Part shown: piece after piece, positions 30,527 through 39,403 of the stretch
Layout of the letters: each line of letters starts with the position of its first letter
Numbering within the stretch: the stretch's first letter is position 1
Source: Saprospiraceae bacterium
GTDB lineage: Bacteria; Bacteroidota; Bacteroidia; Chitinophagales; Saprospiraceae
NCBI GenBank assembly: GCA_025056735.1
Contig: JANWVR010000063.1
Span: forward strand, 1 to 40,390
Reading direction: 5' to 3'
DNA: 40,390 nt
Program-made: the position numbers and the translations under genes
Notes under the pieces: model-generated
Told to the model about the DNA's origin: nothing
Database searches by the model: none
Seen by the model: only the letters and a program-made list of their open reading frames with translations

Positions 30527-31939
30527 ATGAAAGTAGAACAATTGTATACCGGCTGTTTGGCCGAAGCTGCCTACTACATCGAGAGTGATGGCGAAGCCGT
30601 CATCATTGACCCACTACGCGAGGTAACGCCGTACATCGAGCGCGCTGAACGCGACGGCGCAAAAATTAAGTACGTGCTGGAGACGCATTTCCACGCTGAT
30701 TTTGTGTCGGGCCACTTAGACTTAGCTAAAAAGACGGGTGCTAAAATTGTCTATGGCCCTACGGCGAAGCCCAATTTCGACGCCTACATCGCCCAGGACG
30801 GGGAGGAGTTGCCGGTGGGCAAAGTAAAAATCCGCGTGCTGCACACGCCGGGTCACACGATGGAGTCGTCGTGTTTCCTGCTTATTGACGAAAACGGCAA
30901 AGAGGTGGCTGTCTTTACGGGTGATACGTTGTTCATTGGGGATGTAGGTCGTCCTGACTTAGCGGTGAAGAGCGATCTGTCGCGCGAGGACCTGGCAGGC
31001 TACCTGTACGACTCGCTGCGCACGAAGATCATGACGCTCCCCGACGACGTTCGCGTGTATCCGGGCCATGGCGCGGGTTCGGCGTGCGGCAAGAAGATGG
31101 CGAAAGAGACCGTCTCGACTATTGGCCAGCAGAAGCAGCTGAACTACGCCCTGCGCGCCGACATGACGCGCGAGGAGTTCGTCCGCGAGGTAACGACGGG
31201 TCTGGTGGAGCCGCCGCAGTATTTCCCGAAGAATGCCGTGCTCAACCGCATGGGCTATGAAAGCATTGACAACGTGCTGGAGCGCGGCGTGCGCCCGCTG
31301 TCGGTCAACGAGTTCATTGCGGTGGCAGAGGTAGAGGAGGCGCTCATTTTAGACACGCGCTCGGAGCAGGAGTTCGTCAAGGGCTACATTCCAGGTTCGG
31401 TCTTTATTGGTCTCGACGGCCAGTTTGCCTCGTGGGTGGGTACGCTTATTCCTGACCTGCAGCAGCCTATCCTGTTGGTGTGTCCGCCGGGCCGCGAGGA
31501 AGAAGCCGTGACGCGCTTAGCGCGCGTGGGCTACGACAATGCGCTGGGCTATTTGGAGGGAGGTTTTGCCGCATGGCAGGCGGCGGGTAAAGACGTGGAC
31601 AGCATCGAGAGCATCGGCGCTGAGACGTTTGTCAGCCGCATGAAAGCGCCCAATACGGTGGTGCTCGATGTGCGCCGCAAGAGCGAGTACGATACCGAAC
31701 ACGTCATCGGCGCCCAGAACTTCCCGCTCGATTTCATCAACAAGAACATGGCCGAGCTGCGCCACAATGTGCAGTATCTTGTGCACTGCGCCGGCGGCTA
31801 TCGCTCCGTCATCGCTATCAGCATTTTGAAGAATCGCGGCTTTGACAACTTAGTTAATGTAGATGGCGGCTTCAAGGCCATCAAAGAAACTGGCAAGGCG
31901 CCGCTGTCGGAGTACCGCGAACAGATTACCGAACTGTAA
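30527..31939 (+). CDS. MBL-fold (persulfide dioxygenase-like) protein fused to two rhodanese domains
   Basis: 470 aa from MKVEQLYTGCLAEAAYYI; the ATG at 30515 would only add MFVP. Residues 1-235 are an ETHE1-like metallo-beta-lactamase domain: THFHADFVSGH (first metal motif), LHTPGHTMESS and TGDTLFIGDVGRPDL. Two rhodanese domains follow. The first (about 265-360) has LLVCPPGREEE, the second (about 370-460) VHCAGGYRSV, both keeping the sulfur-carrying Cys. By family the protein should oxidise glutathione or related persulfides to sulfite and shuttle sulfane sulfur, in sulfide detoxification. It is monocistronic and ends at a strong terminator. Substrate assignment is inferred from the family only. 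Confidence 0.93.
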   Translation: MKVEQLYTGCLAEAAYYIESDGEAVIIDPLREVTPYIERAERDGAKIKYVLETHFHADFVSGHLDLAKKTGAKIVYGPTAKPNFDAYIAQDGEELPVGKVKIRVLHTPGHTMESSCFLLIDENGKEVAVFTGDTLFIGDVGRPDLAVKSDLSREDLAGYLYDSLRTKIMTLPDDVRVYPGHGAGSACGKKMAKETVSTIGQQKQLNYALRADMTREEFVREVTTGLVEPPQYFPKNAVLNRMGYESIDNVLERGVRPLSVNEFIAVAEVEEALILDTRSEQEFVKGYIPGSVFIGLDGQFASWVGTLIPDLQQPILLVCPPGREEEAVTRLARVGYDNALGYLEGGFAAWQAAGKDVDSIESIGAETFVSRMKAPNTVVLDVRRKSEYDTEHVIGAQNFPLDFINKNMAELRHNVQYLVHCAGGYRSVIAISILKNRGFDNLVNVDGGFKAIKETGKAPLSEYREQITEL

Positions 31940-31975
31940 TTTCGCCAGCAAACGTAAACAGGTATAGGACATCAG

Positions 31976-32013
31976 AGGCCGCTGGGGCAAGGCTCTGGCG
32001 GCCTTTTTATTTT
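31976..32013 (+). terminator. Intrinsic terminator after the MBL-rhodanese gene
   Basis: The stem AGGCCGC (31976-31982) with GCGGCCT (31998-32004) is extended by weaker inner pairs and followed by TTTTATTTTG. It lies 36 bp after the stop codon. Confidence 0.85.
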
Positions 32014-32192
32014 GTTTAATGGCAAGCGCCGTCTGCCCTGTTGCACTGGATTTCAAGATCGCACGGCAGGCCATTTCTACTTTTTTAAAAAGGTGGATTA
32101 AACGCCACAAAGCGTTCCGCCGTCCTAAATGGGCTTGCTGGCTGGAGAGGGCGTGAGGGCAGGCGTTTATTTTTTATCAAAAAAACTTCGCT

Positions 32193-34034
32193 ATGAAGAG
32201 GACACGGATACTCTGCCTGATAGTTATGCTGGCCTTTTCGGCGCGGGCGCAAGTGGTGAGCACTGTCTATGGAGCCGTGCAAGGCTTTACACAGGACGGC
32301 GTTTCGGCGTTCCTGGGCATTCCATACGCCCGCCCGCCGGTAGGTCAGTTGCGTTGGGCGCCGCCGCAGCCGCCTTTGGGCTGGTCGGGCATTCGGTTAG
32401 CACAGTCCTTTCCGCCGGCGTGTCCGCAGAAGGATTTTTCGCCCGGCGACACGGTGGGCAAGGCGAAAGGCCAGGAGGACTGCCTGTACCTCAACGTCTG
32501 GACGCCTAACCTAAGCGGGCCGCTGCCGGTGATGGTGTTCATCCACGGGGGCGGCAATCAGCAAGGCTCGACAGACCAGATTAGTGGAGGAGCGCGTATT
32601 TACGACGGAGCAAACCTGGCCAGGCGCGGCGGCGTGGTAGTCGTTACGATCCAGTACCGGCTTGGGGCGTTGGGCTACTTAGTCCATCCGGGTCTGGAGG
32701 CCGAAAGTGCGTGGGGCAAAGCCGGCAACTACGGCGCCATGGATCACGTGGCGGCCTTGCAATGGGTGCAGCAGAACATTGAGGCCTTTGGTGGCGACCC
32801 GAATCAGGTAACCCTTTTTGGCGAAAGCGCCGGCGCCGTCAATGTGGGCAATTTGCTGGCGACGCCGGCAGCCAAGGGACTTTTTCACCGGGCTATCCTT
32901 CAGAGCGGCACCCCCCGGCTGAAGGGGTACAATGCCGCGCGCGTCGAGGGCCTTGGCTTTGCCCAAAAACTCGGCGCTTCCGGCAGCGCAGCACAGCAGA
33001 TCGCCTACCTGCGTTCGCTCCCTCCAGACTCATTGGTCAGCGGCGACTCCAGCCCTATCTCGGGCAATGGTACGGTGCAGTCGGTGTGGCAACCGGTAAT
33101 GGATGGTTACTGGTTCCCGCAGGAGTCCTTAGAGGCGATTCAAAGCGGCCAGCACAACCGCGTGCCACTCCTTATTGGCTCCAACAGCGACGAGATGAGC
33201 CTTTACGTGCCGCAGGTGGTTACGCCTCAGATGTTACAGGCGTTTGTGCAGACCAGCATCCCGCCCGTTTACCGACCGCAGGTGCTGGCCATATATCCGC
33301 CCGGCGCGACCAACGAGCAGGCGCGCGCTTCGTATGTGGCCTTAGTGAGCGACCTGCAGTTCACTGCTCCGGCCCGCCGCATGGCCGATTGCGTGAGCAA
33401 AAACCAGACGGAACCCGTCTGGCGCTATTTCTTCACCTTTCGCCACACTGTGCCCTTGCTGCAGCCTTTTGGCGCGTACCACGGCATGGAATTGTTCTAC
33501 GTATTTAATACCTGGGAAAAGGCTACGCTGGGCAGCGGCCTGCTGTTCCGGCCCGCCGACGACAGTGTGCAGCAAAATTTGCTTCGCTACTGGACGAACT
33601 TTGCGCGTACAGGTAACCCAAATGGCACAGGCTTAGTCGGCTGGCCGCTGTATAAAAGCCCTTTTGACTGCTACATCGAGCTGAAGGCGACGCCCAACGG
33701 GTCGCAGTGCGGCCTGCGCACAGTGGAGAGCAACCTGTGGGATCAAATCGTTGGGTTTGTTCCATGTAAAAGCACCATTTCTGCCCATGAAACGAGTAGC
33801 GTCTCCGGCGTGTGGATGCTTTATCCCAATCCTACGTCCGATTGGCTGTATCTGGGCGGCCCAACCGACGCTGCGGTGCGCGTGCAGCTGTTCGATGCGC
33901 TGGGCCGGCTGTTGTGGACAGGTGCGGCGGGCGAGGCCTCATTTGACCTCTCTGGCCTGCCAGTGGGGTCTTACGTGGCGCGCATCAGCGGCCAGGGGGG
34001 CATCCGGACGCAGTGGATCGTGCGGAAGCCATAG
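32193..34034 (+). CDS. Secreted type-B carboxylesterase with T9SS sorting domain
   Basis: 613 aa with a signal peptide (MKRTRILCLIVMLAFSARAQ). The PF00135 pattern is complete: FLGIPYARPPVGQLRW near residue 40, EDCLYLNVWTP, FIHGGG, then the nucleophile elbow FGESAGAVN with Ser212, the acid in SNSDEMSLY (Glu334) and the base in GAYHGMEL (His430). The triad is therefore intact. It should hydrolyse carboxylic esters outside the cell. After residue 525 a T9SS type-A domain follows (WMLYPNPTSDWLYL ... LFDALGRLLW ... LPVGSYVARI), so it is likely secreted or surface anchored through T9SS. It is convergent with the SRPBCC gene, with only 3 bp between stops. Confidence 0.94.
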   Translation: MKRTRILCLIVMLAFSARAQVVSTVYGAVQGFTQDGVSAFLGIPYARPPVGQLRWAPPQPPLGWSGIRLAQSFPPACPQKDFSPGDTVGKAKGQEDCLYLNVWTPNLSGPLPVMVFIHGGGNQQGSTDQISGGARIYDGANLARRGGVVVVTIQYRLGALGYLVHPGLEAESAWGKAGNYGAMDHVAALQWVQQNIEAFGGDPNQVTLFGESAGAVNVGNLLATPAAKGLFHRAILQSGTPRLKGYNAARVEGLGFAQKLGASGSAAQQIAYLRSLPPDSLVSGDSSPISGNGTVQSVWQPVMDGYWFPQESLEAIQSGQHNRVPLLIGSNSDEMSLYVPQVVTPQMLQAFVQTSIPPVYRPQVLAIYPPGATNEQARASYVALVSDLQFTAPARRMADCVSKNQTEPVWRYFFTFRHTVPLLQPFGAYHGMELFYVFNTWEKATLGSGLLFRPADDSVQQNLLRYWTNFARTGNPNGTGLVGWPLYKSPFDCYIELKATPNGSQCGLRTVESNLWDQIVGFVPCKSTISAHETSSVSGVWMLYPNPTSDWLYLGGPTDAAVRVQLFDALGRLLWTGAAGEASFDLSGLPVGSYVARISGQGGIRTQWIVRKP

Positions 34035-34037
34035 CTG

Positions 34038-35132
34038 CTATTGTTCGCCATGGCCATTGGCGCCGTTGCCGTTGGTTTCCAGCGAGTCGGGCGGCGGAGG
34101 CGGTGGAGCAGCAGCGCGCCAGACAATGCGCGTCGTCCACAAAGCAGTATCCGGTACTGCGGGCGCGCGTTGCCAGTATTCGGCTATGGTGGGCGGGAGG
34201 GGTATCCAGCCTTTTTCATTTAAGTACAACGCTACGGCCTTTTGGGCGGTATTCAAGTCAGGGCGGCCCTGCTGTTCTATCCAAAAGTACTGCCCGCCTT
34301 CAAGCGTGAAGGCCTGGAGTGCAGGTGGTGTTTTTGACCCTGCTGCTATGGACGCTGCCACGGCAATATCGGCCCGGCGAGCGAGGCTGTCTATCGTCCA
34401 GAACAGAGCAACCATTGGTCCAACGGGCGCGATCTGGCGCTTGCGCGCGAGCAGGTCTAATTTTTCTAGACTTTCTCTTACGAAGGTTTCCGCCTGTTCT
34501 AAGGGCACGACCTGCCGAAAGCCGGCATAGACCTGCTCCTGACGTTCCTGTTCGCGCACTTCGTAGCCGGCGTAAAGGCGAGGCATCATGACTTCGCAAT
34601 GACGTTTGAGGTTTTCCAGCCCGCGGAGGAAGTCCTTGCCCACGTAGGTATTGACGTCGGTGAACATGGCCAAGCCATTCCAGGGATAGCTGATGCGCAT
34701 GCGGAAAACCCAGGTAACACGGGTCTGGTTGCTGTCGGCTTCAAAGGCGAACCATGTGGGTGAGATGCTGCGATATGGCTCTTCGATGGTTACCTCGAAG
34801 TCGAGTCGCTGTGGAGCCGCAGTTTTCAGCACCATGCTTCCGCGGCCCGTCTCGCCTTCGCCCGACCAGTAATACGCCGCGCCAGGGGAGCCGTCTTCGC
34901 CCTCGACGCGGACGTCGGCGTCCATGCCGGCCCAGGGCGACCAGGCGCGAAAGTTGCGGAAGTAGCGCACCTGGTCGTACACCAGTTCCATCGGCGCAGC
35001 GATGGTTATCTGGCGCTCAATGAGGTATTCTTTTTTGGCAAAAAGCCCAAACAGGGCCAGCAACGCGCCGGCAATCAGGACGACGTAAAGCAAAAATCGA
35101 AAAAGGCGGAAAACAGCGCTTCGTTGTATCAT
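34038..35132 (-). CDS. SRPBCC (polyketide cyclase-like) plus GyrI-like domain membrane-anchored protein
   Basis: 364 aa from MIQRSAVFRLFRF, preferred to the ATG at 35159, which lacks a leader. One N-terminal transmembrane helix (about residues 12-31, LLYVVLIAGALLALFGLF) is followed by an SRPBCC/START-like domain (IERQITIAAPMELVYDQVRYFRNFRAWSPWAG, about 36-185). The C-terminal half (about 200-350) resembles the GyrI/AraC-effector-binding fold, including QKAVALYLNEKGWIPLPPTIAEY. Such two-domain proteins are common in Bacteroidota and are thought to bind small hydrophobic ligands. No enzyme partner is evident. Upstream, a 279-bp divergent region separates it from crtZ. Confidence 0.8.
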   Translation of the reverse strand: MIQRSAVFRLFRFLLYVVLIAGALLALFGLFAKKEYLIERQITIAAPMELVYDQVRYFRNFRAWSPWAGMDADVRVEGEDGSPGAAYYWSGEGETGRGSMVLKTAAPQRLDFEVTIEEPYRSISPTWFAFEADSNQTRVTWVFRMRISYPWNGLAMFTDVNTYVGKDFLRGLENLKRHCEVMMPRLYAGYEVREQERQEQVYAGFRQVVPLEQAETFVRESLEKLDLLARKRQIAPVGPMVALFWTIDSLARRADIAVAASIAAGSKTPPALQAFTLEGGQYFWIEQQGRPDLNTAQKAVALYLNEKGWIPLPPTIAEYWQRAPAVPDTALWTTRIVWRAAAPPPPPPDSLETNGNGANGHGEQ

Positions 35133-35411
35133 GAAAAACGCATTCAAAAAGCCCGGCAAAGGTAAGTGCGGCGGTCAAACCCATTCGGCTCGCCAAAAAG
35201 ACGTCTGGCTCAGGGGCTACTCGTATATGGTAAAAGCCGATAGGCAAACCTGTTGGCGTAAAAACCGGCGTTTTGCCGTAAACGGGCAAACGCCTCCTGC
35301 ATTTTTTGCTTTAAAAAAGATGAGACCTGCCTGTTTGGCGGCCGCATAGCGAACTTTGCAGGCGCAACGGCGTTTTGCCGCTTGAAGTTTTTTATCAATA
35401 AAACAAGAGAT
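35133..35411. other. Divergent intergenic region between the SRPBCC gene and crtZ
   Basis: It contains an imperfect hairpin at 35267-35294 (GGCGTTTTGCC with GGGCAAACGCC, one bulge), with a T6 run 8 nt later at 35302-35307. It also contains GAACTTTG at 35351-35358, one mismatch from TAnnTTTG and about 55 bp before the crtZ start. The first may be a weak terminator or leader structure, the second a crtZ promoter box. Confidence 0.35.
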
Positions 35412-35903
35412 ATGGCTGACTGGCTGCTGTACTTGCTCATCACATTGGGCGCTTATTTTGGAATGGAGTTCATGGCGTGGTTTACACATAAATACGTCAT
35501 GCACGGTTTTTTGTGGAGCTGGCATGAAGACCACCACAAGCCGCGCCACGAAAAGCACGGCTTTTTTGAAAAGAATGACCGTTTTTTCCTGGTCTTCGCC
35601 ATTCCAAGCATGATTTTTTACCTCATCGGCGGTCTGACAGAGCACACCTGGGCGCTGTTCGTCGGCGTGGGCATTTCGTTGTACGGCCTGACGTATTTCC
35701 TCATTCATGATGTGTATATCCATCAGCGCTTTCCGTGGTTTCGTCAGCTCGATGGCTGGTACTCTCGTGCAATTTTGCGGGCGCACGGCGCTCACCACGC
35801 CAAGACAACCAAAGACGGCTGCGAGTCCTTTGGGCTGCTTGTGGTGCCGATGAAATACTTCAAGAAACGCAGCACGCACAAGCAAGAGGCCGAGAAAGCA
35901 TAG
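35412..35903 (+). CDS. crtZ: Beta-carotene hydroxylase (CrtZ-type, fatty acid hydroxylase superfamily)
   Basis: 163 aa from MADWLLYLL; the open frame from 35382 adds only MKFFINKTRD. It hydroxylates the beta-ionone rings of carotenoids (towards zeaxanthin) using a di-iron centre in the membrane. The histidine clusters are all present: HKYVMH (residues 26-31), HEDHH (38-42), HDVYIH and HGAHHA. Length matches bacterial CrtZ (about 160 aa). The hydrophobic helices alternate with the His motifs in the usual way. No other carotenoid gene (crtB, crtI, crtY) is in the window, so it is a solitary gene. It ends at a strong terminator hairpin. Confidence 0.92.
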   Translation: MADWLLYLLITLGAYFGMEFMAWFTHKYVMHGFLWSWHEDHHKPRHEKHGFFEKNDRFFLVFAIPSMIFYLIGGLTEHTWALFVGVGISLYGLTYFLIHDVYIHQRFPWFRQLDGWYSRAILRAHGAHHAKTTKDGCESFGLLVVPMKYFKKRSTHKQEAEKA

Positions 35904-35923
35904 GGCGCTCAACGCAACGCTGC

Positions 35924-35966
35924 AAAAACGCACTCCCTGCACCTGCCGCGGGGCGTGCGTTTTTTT
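35924..35966 (+). terminator. Intrinsic terminator after crtZ
   Basis: The arms AAAAACGCAC (35924-35933) and GTGCGTTTTT (from 35955) pair perfectly, with additional CCC/GGG pairs inside, and end in a run of T to 35966. The A-run on the other side could let it work in both directions. Confidence 0.85.
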
Positions 35967-35995
35967 CATTTTTAGTGCACGTTGTGCCAACTGCC

Positions 35996-36003
35996 TATAT
36001 TTG
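35996..36003 (+). promoter_or_regulatory. Bacteroidota -7 box TATATTTG for secDF
   Basis: An exact TAnnTTTG match, 48 bp before the secDF ATG at 36052, giving a leader of about 40 nt. It overlaps the first bases of an alternative TTG start at 36001, which argues against that start. Confidence 0.6.
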
Positions 36004-36051
36004 CGCGCTTTTTTAAAACCTGCTCATTTCTTTTCACCTGAATTATACGAT

Positions 36052-39000
36052 ATGCAGATTAAAGGTGTCGTACGCTTTTTCCTGATTGCGCTGACGGTTG
36101 TTTGCCTGTATCAGTACCTGCTCATCATCCCTACCAGCAATATCGAAAGCGCTGCTGCTCGCTATGCCGACGAGCGCCACGCGCAAAACCCGGCGGTCTC
36201 CTGGCGCACGTATTACAGCGCTTACTTAGACTCGCTGTCGAGCGAAACGGTTTTCTCTATACCGCTTATTAAAAAATTCACCTACGCCGACCTGAAAAAG
36301 AGTCAGCTGGCCATGGGCCTCGACCTGAAAGGCGGCATGAGCGTGCTGCTTCAGGTGGACTTGAAGGATTTCGTCAAAAACCTGTCGGGTAACAGCACTG
36401 ACCCGGCCTTTCTGGAGGCCTTGGAAAAAGCGGCGAACCTGCAGAAGACTCAGCAAACGGACTTCATTACGCTGTTTGCCAATGCCTGGAAAGAAGTGGG
36501 CGGTGGTAAATCGCTGGCGTCCATCTTTGCCCGCAACGAGACGCTGCGCGGCCAGATCAATTTCGAGTCTCCCGATGCGGAGGTGGTGCGCGTCATTCGC
36601 CAATTGGCCAATACGACGGTGGACGAGACGTACAAACGCCTTAAGCAGCGTATTGACAAACTTGGGGTGGTGCAACCTAACGTCAGCTTAGACGCCGCCC
36701 GAGACCTTATTCTTGTAGAGTTACCGGGCATTGATAACCCTCAGCGCGCGCGTAACATGCTGCAAAAGAGCGCCAAACTGGAGTTCTGGGACACCTACCG
36801 CTTTGGCGACGCAAATATCCCGCAAGCGCTCGAAAACGCCGATAATCGCCTTAAGGTGCTGATGGCCGGCGACACAAGCCTGTTGGCTACGGTTAAGGAC
36901 ACCATCTATACCTATCCTAAAGGCCCAGATGGTAAGCCCGACTCATCGGCTACGCCGCAGATGCAGATTGTGGATAAGCCCGCCACACCGCAAGGCGATG
37001 GCCCGCTGTTCCGCCTGCTGACGCGCGCCAATGACCCGCGCAGTGTGGTCATCGGATATGCCGATAAAAACAAAATGAGGGCCATTACCGAAATGCTGGA
37101 GCGCCCTGACATCAAGGCGTTGTTCCCAGTGGATTTGATGTTCCGCTGGAGCTTGAAGCCGGTGCCCGAGCGTGAGGGCAATTCCTCCGTGGCCAATAAA
37201 TACGAACTGTATGCCCTTAAGAAATGGCGCAATCAGGACAATCCGCGTTTAGACGGTAGCGTGGTAACGCGCGCCAGCGAACAGCCCGACCCAAATTCAG
37301 GCGAGGTAACTGTAAGCCTCTCCATGAACAATGAGGGCGCTCGCATCTGGGCCGAAATGACGCGCCAGGCCTATGAGGGCGGCAACCGCGAAATCGCCAT
37401 CGTCCTCGACGATGAGGTCGTCAGCGCCCCGCGCGTCATCAACCCCATCGAGGGCGGCAACTCCTCCATCACGGGGGGCTTCACGCTTGACGAAGCCAAA
37501 GACTTAGCCAACATCCTCGAAGTGGGTAAGCTGCCCGCCGGTACGCGCATTGTGCAGGAAAGCCAGGTAGGCCCCTCGCTGGGCGCCGACAACATCCGCA
37601 AGTCGCTCATTGCCATGATCCTGTCGGTTGTCCTGTTGTGCGTCTTCATGATTGCCTACTACGCCCGCGGTGGCGTGGTGGCCGTCATCGCCCTGCTGGC
37701 CAACCTATTCTTCATCATTGGCACGTTAGCCTCGATGGGCACAGTGCTGACGCTGCCCGGTATCGCCGGTATCGTGCTGACGCTGGCTACCGCCGTGGAT
37801 GCCAACGTAATCATTTACGAGCGTATTCGCGAAGAAATCCGCGGCGGCATGGATGGGATCAAAGCTATCGCCATAGGCTTCAGCCGCGCTCTGCCTGCCA
37901 TCATTGACGCCAACGTAACCACACTTCTGACGGCTTTCGTCCTCATCTATTTCGGCCTCGGCCCCATCAAGGGCTTCGGTACGGTGCTCATGGTCGGTAT
38001 CTTCAGCACCATGTTCACCGCCGTGCTCGTCAGCCGACTCATGACCGAATGGTGGCTCGACCGCGGCAAGGAAATGACTTATAGCTATCCCTGGTCGGAA
38101 AAATGGCTTGTCGGTGTCAACTTCGACTGGATTGGACACCGTAAGTACGCTTACATTTTTTCCAGCGCCATCATCCTCATCGGCGTCGCCTCTTTCTTTC
38201 TGCGCGGCTTTGAGCTGGGTGTGGACTTCAAGGGCGGCTATTCATTCAACGTTCAATTTGACCAACCCGTCTCCTTAGAAAAACTGCGCCCGGCCCTCTC
38301 GCAAGCGTTGGGCGGCAACCCTATCGTCAAGGCTATTAGCACTGAGAACACGTATAACATCACGACCTCGTACCTTATTGACGACACCAGCCCCGACGTG
38401 ATGGACAAGGTTACGGCCAAACTGCACGAGGGCATCTCGGCGGCAGGCTACACCACGAGTCTGGATAATTTTAAAAATACTGGAGGCTCGGGCACGCACC
38501 TTATCTCCTCGAGTCAGGTAGGGCCTACAGTGGCGGACGACATTCGCGAGTCTTCCTTCCAGGCCACTCTTTGGGCGCTGGCGCTGATCTTCCTCTACCT
38601 GCTCATCCGCTTCCGCCGCTGGCAGTTCTCGCTGGGCGCCGTGCTGGCCCTGTTCCACGACGTGCTCATCACCCTGACGTTCTTCACCCTGTTGCACGGC
38701 CTGGTGCCCTTTTCTTTGGAAATTGACCAGGCCATCGTCGCCTGCATCCTGACGGTCATCGGTTACTCCGTCAACGACACTGTTATCGTTTACGACCGCA
38801 TTCGCGAGTTCATCAATACCTATGTCGGGCGGCCCAAAGAAGAGGTATTCAACATGGCCATCAATACCACGTTGAGTCGCACGCTCATCACCTCGGGCAC
38901 GACGCTGGCGGCTGCCTTGGTGCTCTTCCTCTTTGGTGGTGACGCCACCAAAGGTTTCGCTTTTGGTATGTCAGTGGGTATCCTTTTTGGTACCTACTCC

Positions 39001-39123
39001 TCGGTCTTCGTCGCCTCGTCGCTTGTGGTGGACCTTACCCGCGAGCGCGTCTTGAGCGGGAAAGCGGTAGAGGAAAGACCCGCCGTAACGGCCAAACCAG
39101 CTGTCAAAAAAGTAAAGGCCTGA
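36052..39123 (+). CDS. secDF: Fused protein translocase subunit SecDF
   Basis: 1023 aa starting MQIKGVVRFFLIALTVV. It uses the proton gradient to pull preproteins across the inner membrane from the Sec channel. The SecD half has LAMGLDLKGGMSVLLQVD (near residue 85), YKRLKQRIDKLGVVQPNV, the P1 domain, LVELPGIDNPQRARN, then GKLPAGTRIVQESQVGPSLGAD leading into six TM helices with TAVDANVIIYERIREE. The SecF half begins near residue 680 with FELGVDFKGGYSFNVQF, and has SSQVGPTVADDIRES and GYSVNDTVIVYDRIRE. The fusion and the large periplasmic insert are normal in Bacteroidota. A terminator follows. It would support export of the many secreted proteins in this window. Confidence 0.97.
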   Translation: MQIKGVVRFFLIALTVVCLYQYLLIIPTSNIESAAARYADERHAQNPAVSWRTYYSAYLDSLSSETVFSIPLIKKFTYADLKKSQLAMGLDLKGGMSVLLQVDLKDFVKNLSGNSTDPAFLEALEKAANLQKTQQTDFITLFANAWKEVGGGKSLASIFARNETLRGQINFESPDAEVVRVIRQLANTTVDETYKRLKQRIDKLGVVQPNVSLDAARDLILVELPGIDNPQRARNMLQKSAKLEFWDTYRFGDANIPQALENADNRLKVLMAGDTSLLATVKDTIYTYPKGPDGKPDSSATPQMQIVDKPATPQGDGPLFRLLTRANDPRSVVIGYADKNKMRAITEMLERPDIKALFPVDLMFRWSLKPVPEREGNSSVANKYELYALKKWRNQDNPRLDGSVVTRASEQPDPNSGEVTVSLSMNNEGARIWAEMTRQAYEGGNREIAIVLDDEVVSAPRVINPIEGGNSSITGGFTLDEAKDLANILEVGKLPAGTRIVQESQVGPSLGADNIRKSLIAMILSVVLLCVFMIAYYARGGVVAVIALLANLFFIIGTLASMGTVLTLPGIAGIVLTLATAVDANVIIYERIREEIRGGMDGIKAIAIGFSRALPAIIDANVTTLLTAFVLIYFGLGPIKGFGTVLMVGIFSTMFTAVLVSRLMTEWWLDRGKEMTYSYPWSEKWLVGVNFDWIGHRKYAYIFSSAIILIGVASFFLRGFELGVDFKGGYSFNVQFDQPVSLEKLRPALSQALGGNPIVKAISTENTYNITTSYLIDDTSPDVMDKVTAKLHEGISAAGYTTSLDNFKNTGGSGTHLISSSQVGPTVADDIRESSFQATLWALALIFLYLLIRFRRWQFSLGAVLALFHDVLITLTFFTLLHGLVPFSLEIDQAIVACILTVIGYSVNDTVIVYDRIREFINTYVGRPKEEVFNMAINTTLSRTLITSGTTLAAALVLFLFGGDATKGFAFGMSVGILFGTYSSVFVASSLVVDLTRERVLSGKAVEERPAVTAKPAVKKVKA

Positions 39124-39147
39124 TTGCGGCTTTTCTCAATCTTGATT

Positions 39148-39192
39148 AGCCGGGCGACTCTGCTGGGAGGCAGAAGTCGCCTGGCTTTTTTT
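39148..39192 (+). terminator. Strong intrinsic terminator after secDF
   Basis: AGCCGGGCGACT pairs with AGTCGCCTGGCT (one G-T wobble), with an inner CTGC/GCAG stem, and is followed by seven T (39186-39192). It lies 24 bp after the stop codon. Confidence 0.92.
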
Positions 39193-39403
39193 ATCTTATA
39201 ATTGCCGCGAGTCTGGTTTTTTTCATAAGCTGAACCTATGTAAACCAAATGTTGCGCAGCAAAAAGACCCTGAAGCTACTCTTGTGCAGGCGGGGCAAAA
39301 TGCCGCTTTGCTCGGGTAGCGTCGTCCTACCGAGCCGGGCACATTTAAATCCAGTGGCCGCTGGTCTGGAGGTTTTTACCGATTTTTGCCAATTGAGAAG
39401 AAA
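39193..39403. other. Upstream region of the right-end AAA-ATPase-like gene
   Basis: It contains a hairpin CTCGGGTAG/CTACCGAG (39311-39319 with 39327-39334, one bulge). No exact TAnnTTTG box and no ORF of interest are seen. Confidence 0.35.

Noticed and set aside
35217-35990. 257-aa minus-strand ORF covering crtZ and its terminator
   Set aside because: It runs antisense through CrtZ histidine motifs and a terminator hairpin and has no family features.
36001-36051. Upstream TTG start adding 17 residues to SecDF
   Set aside because: It overlaps the TATATTTG promoter box and would spoil the normal SecD N-terminus; ATG at 36052 fits the family.
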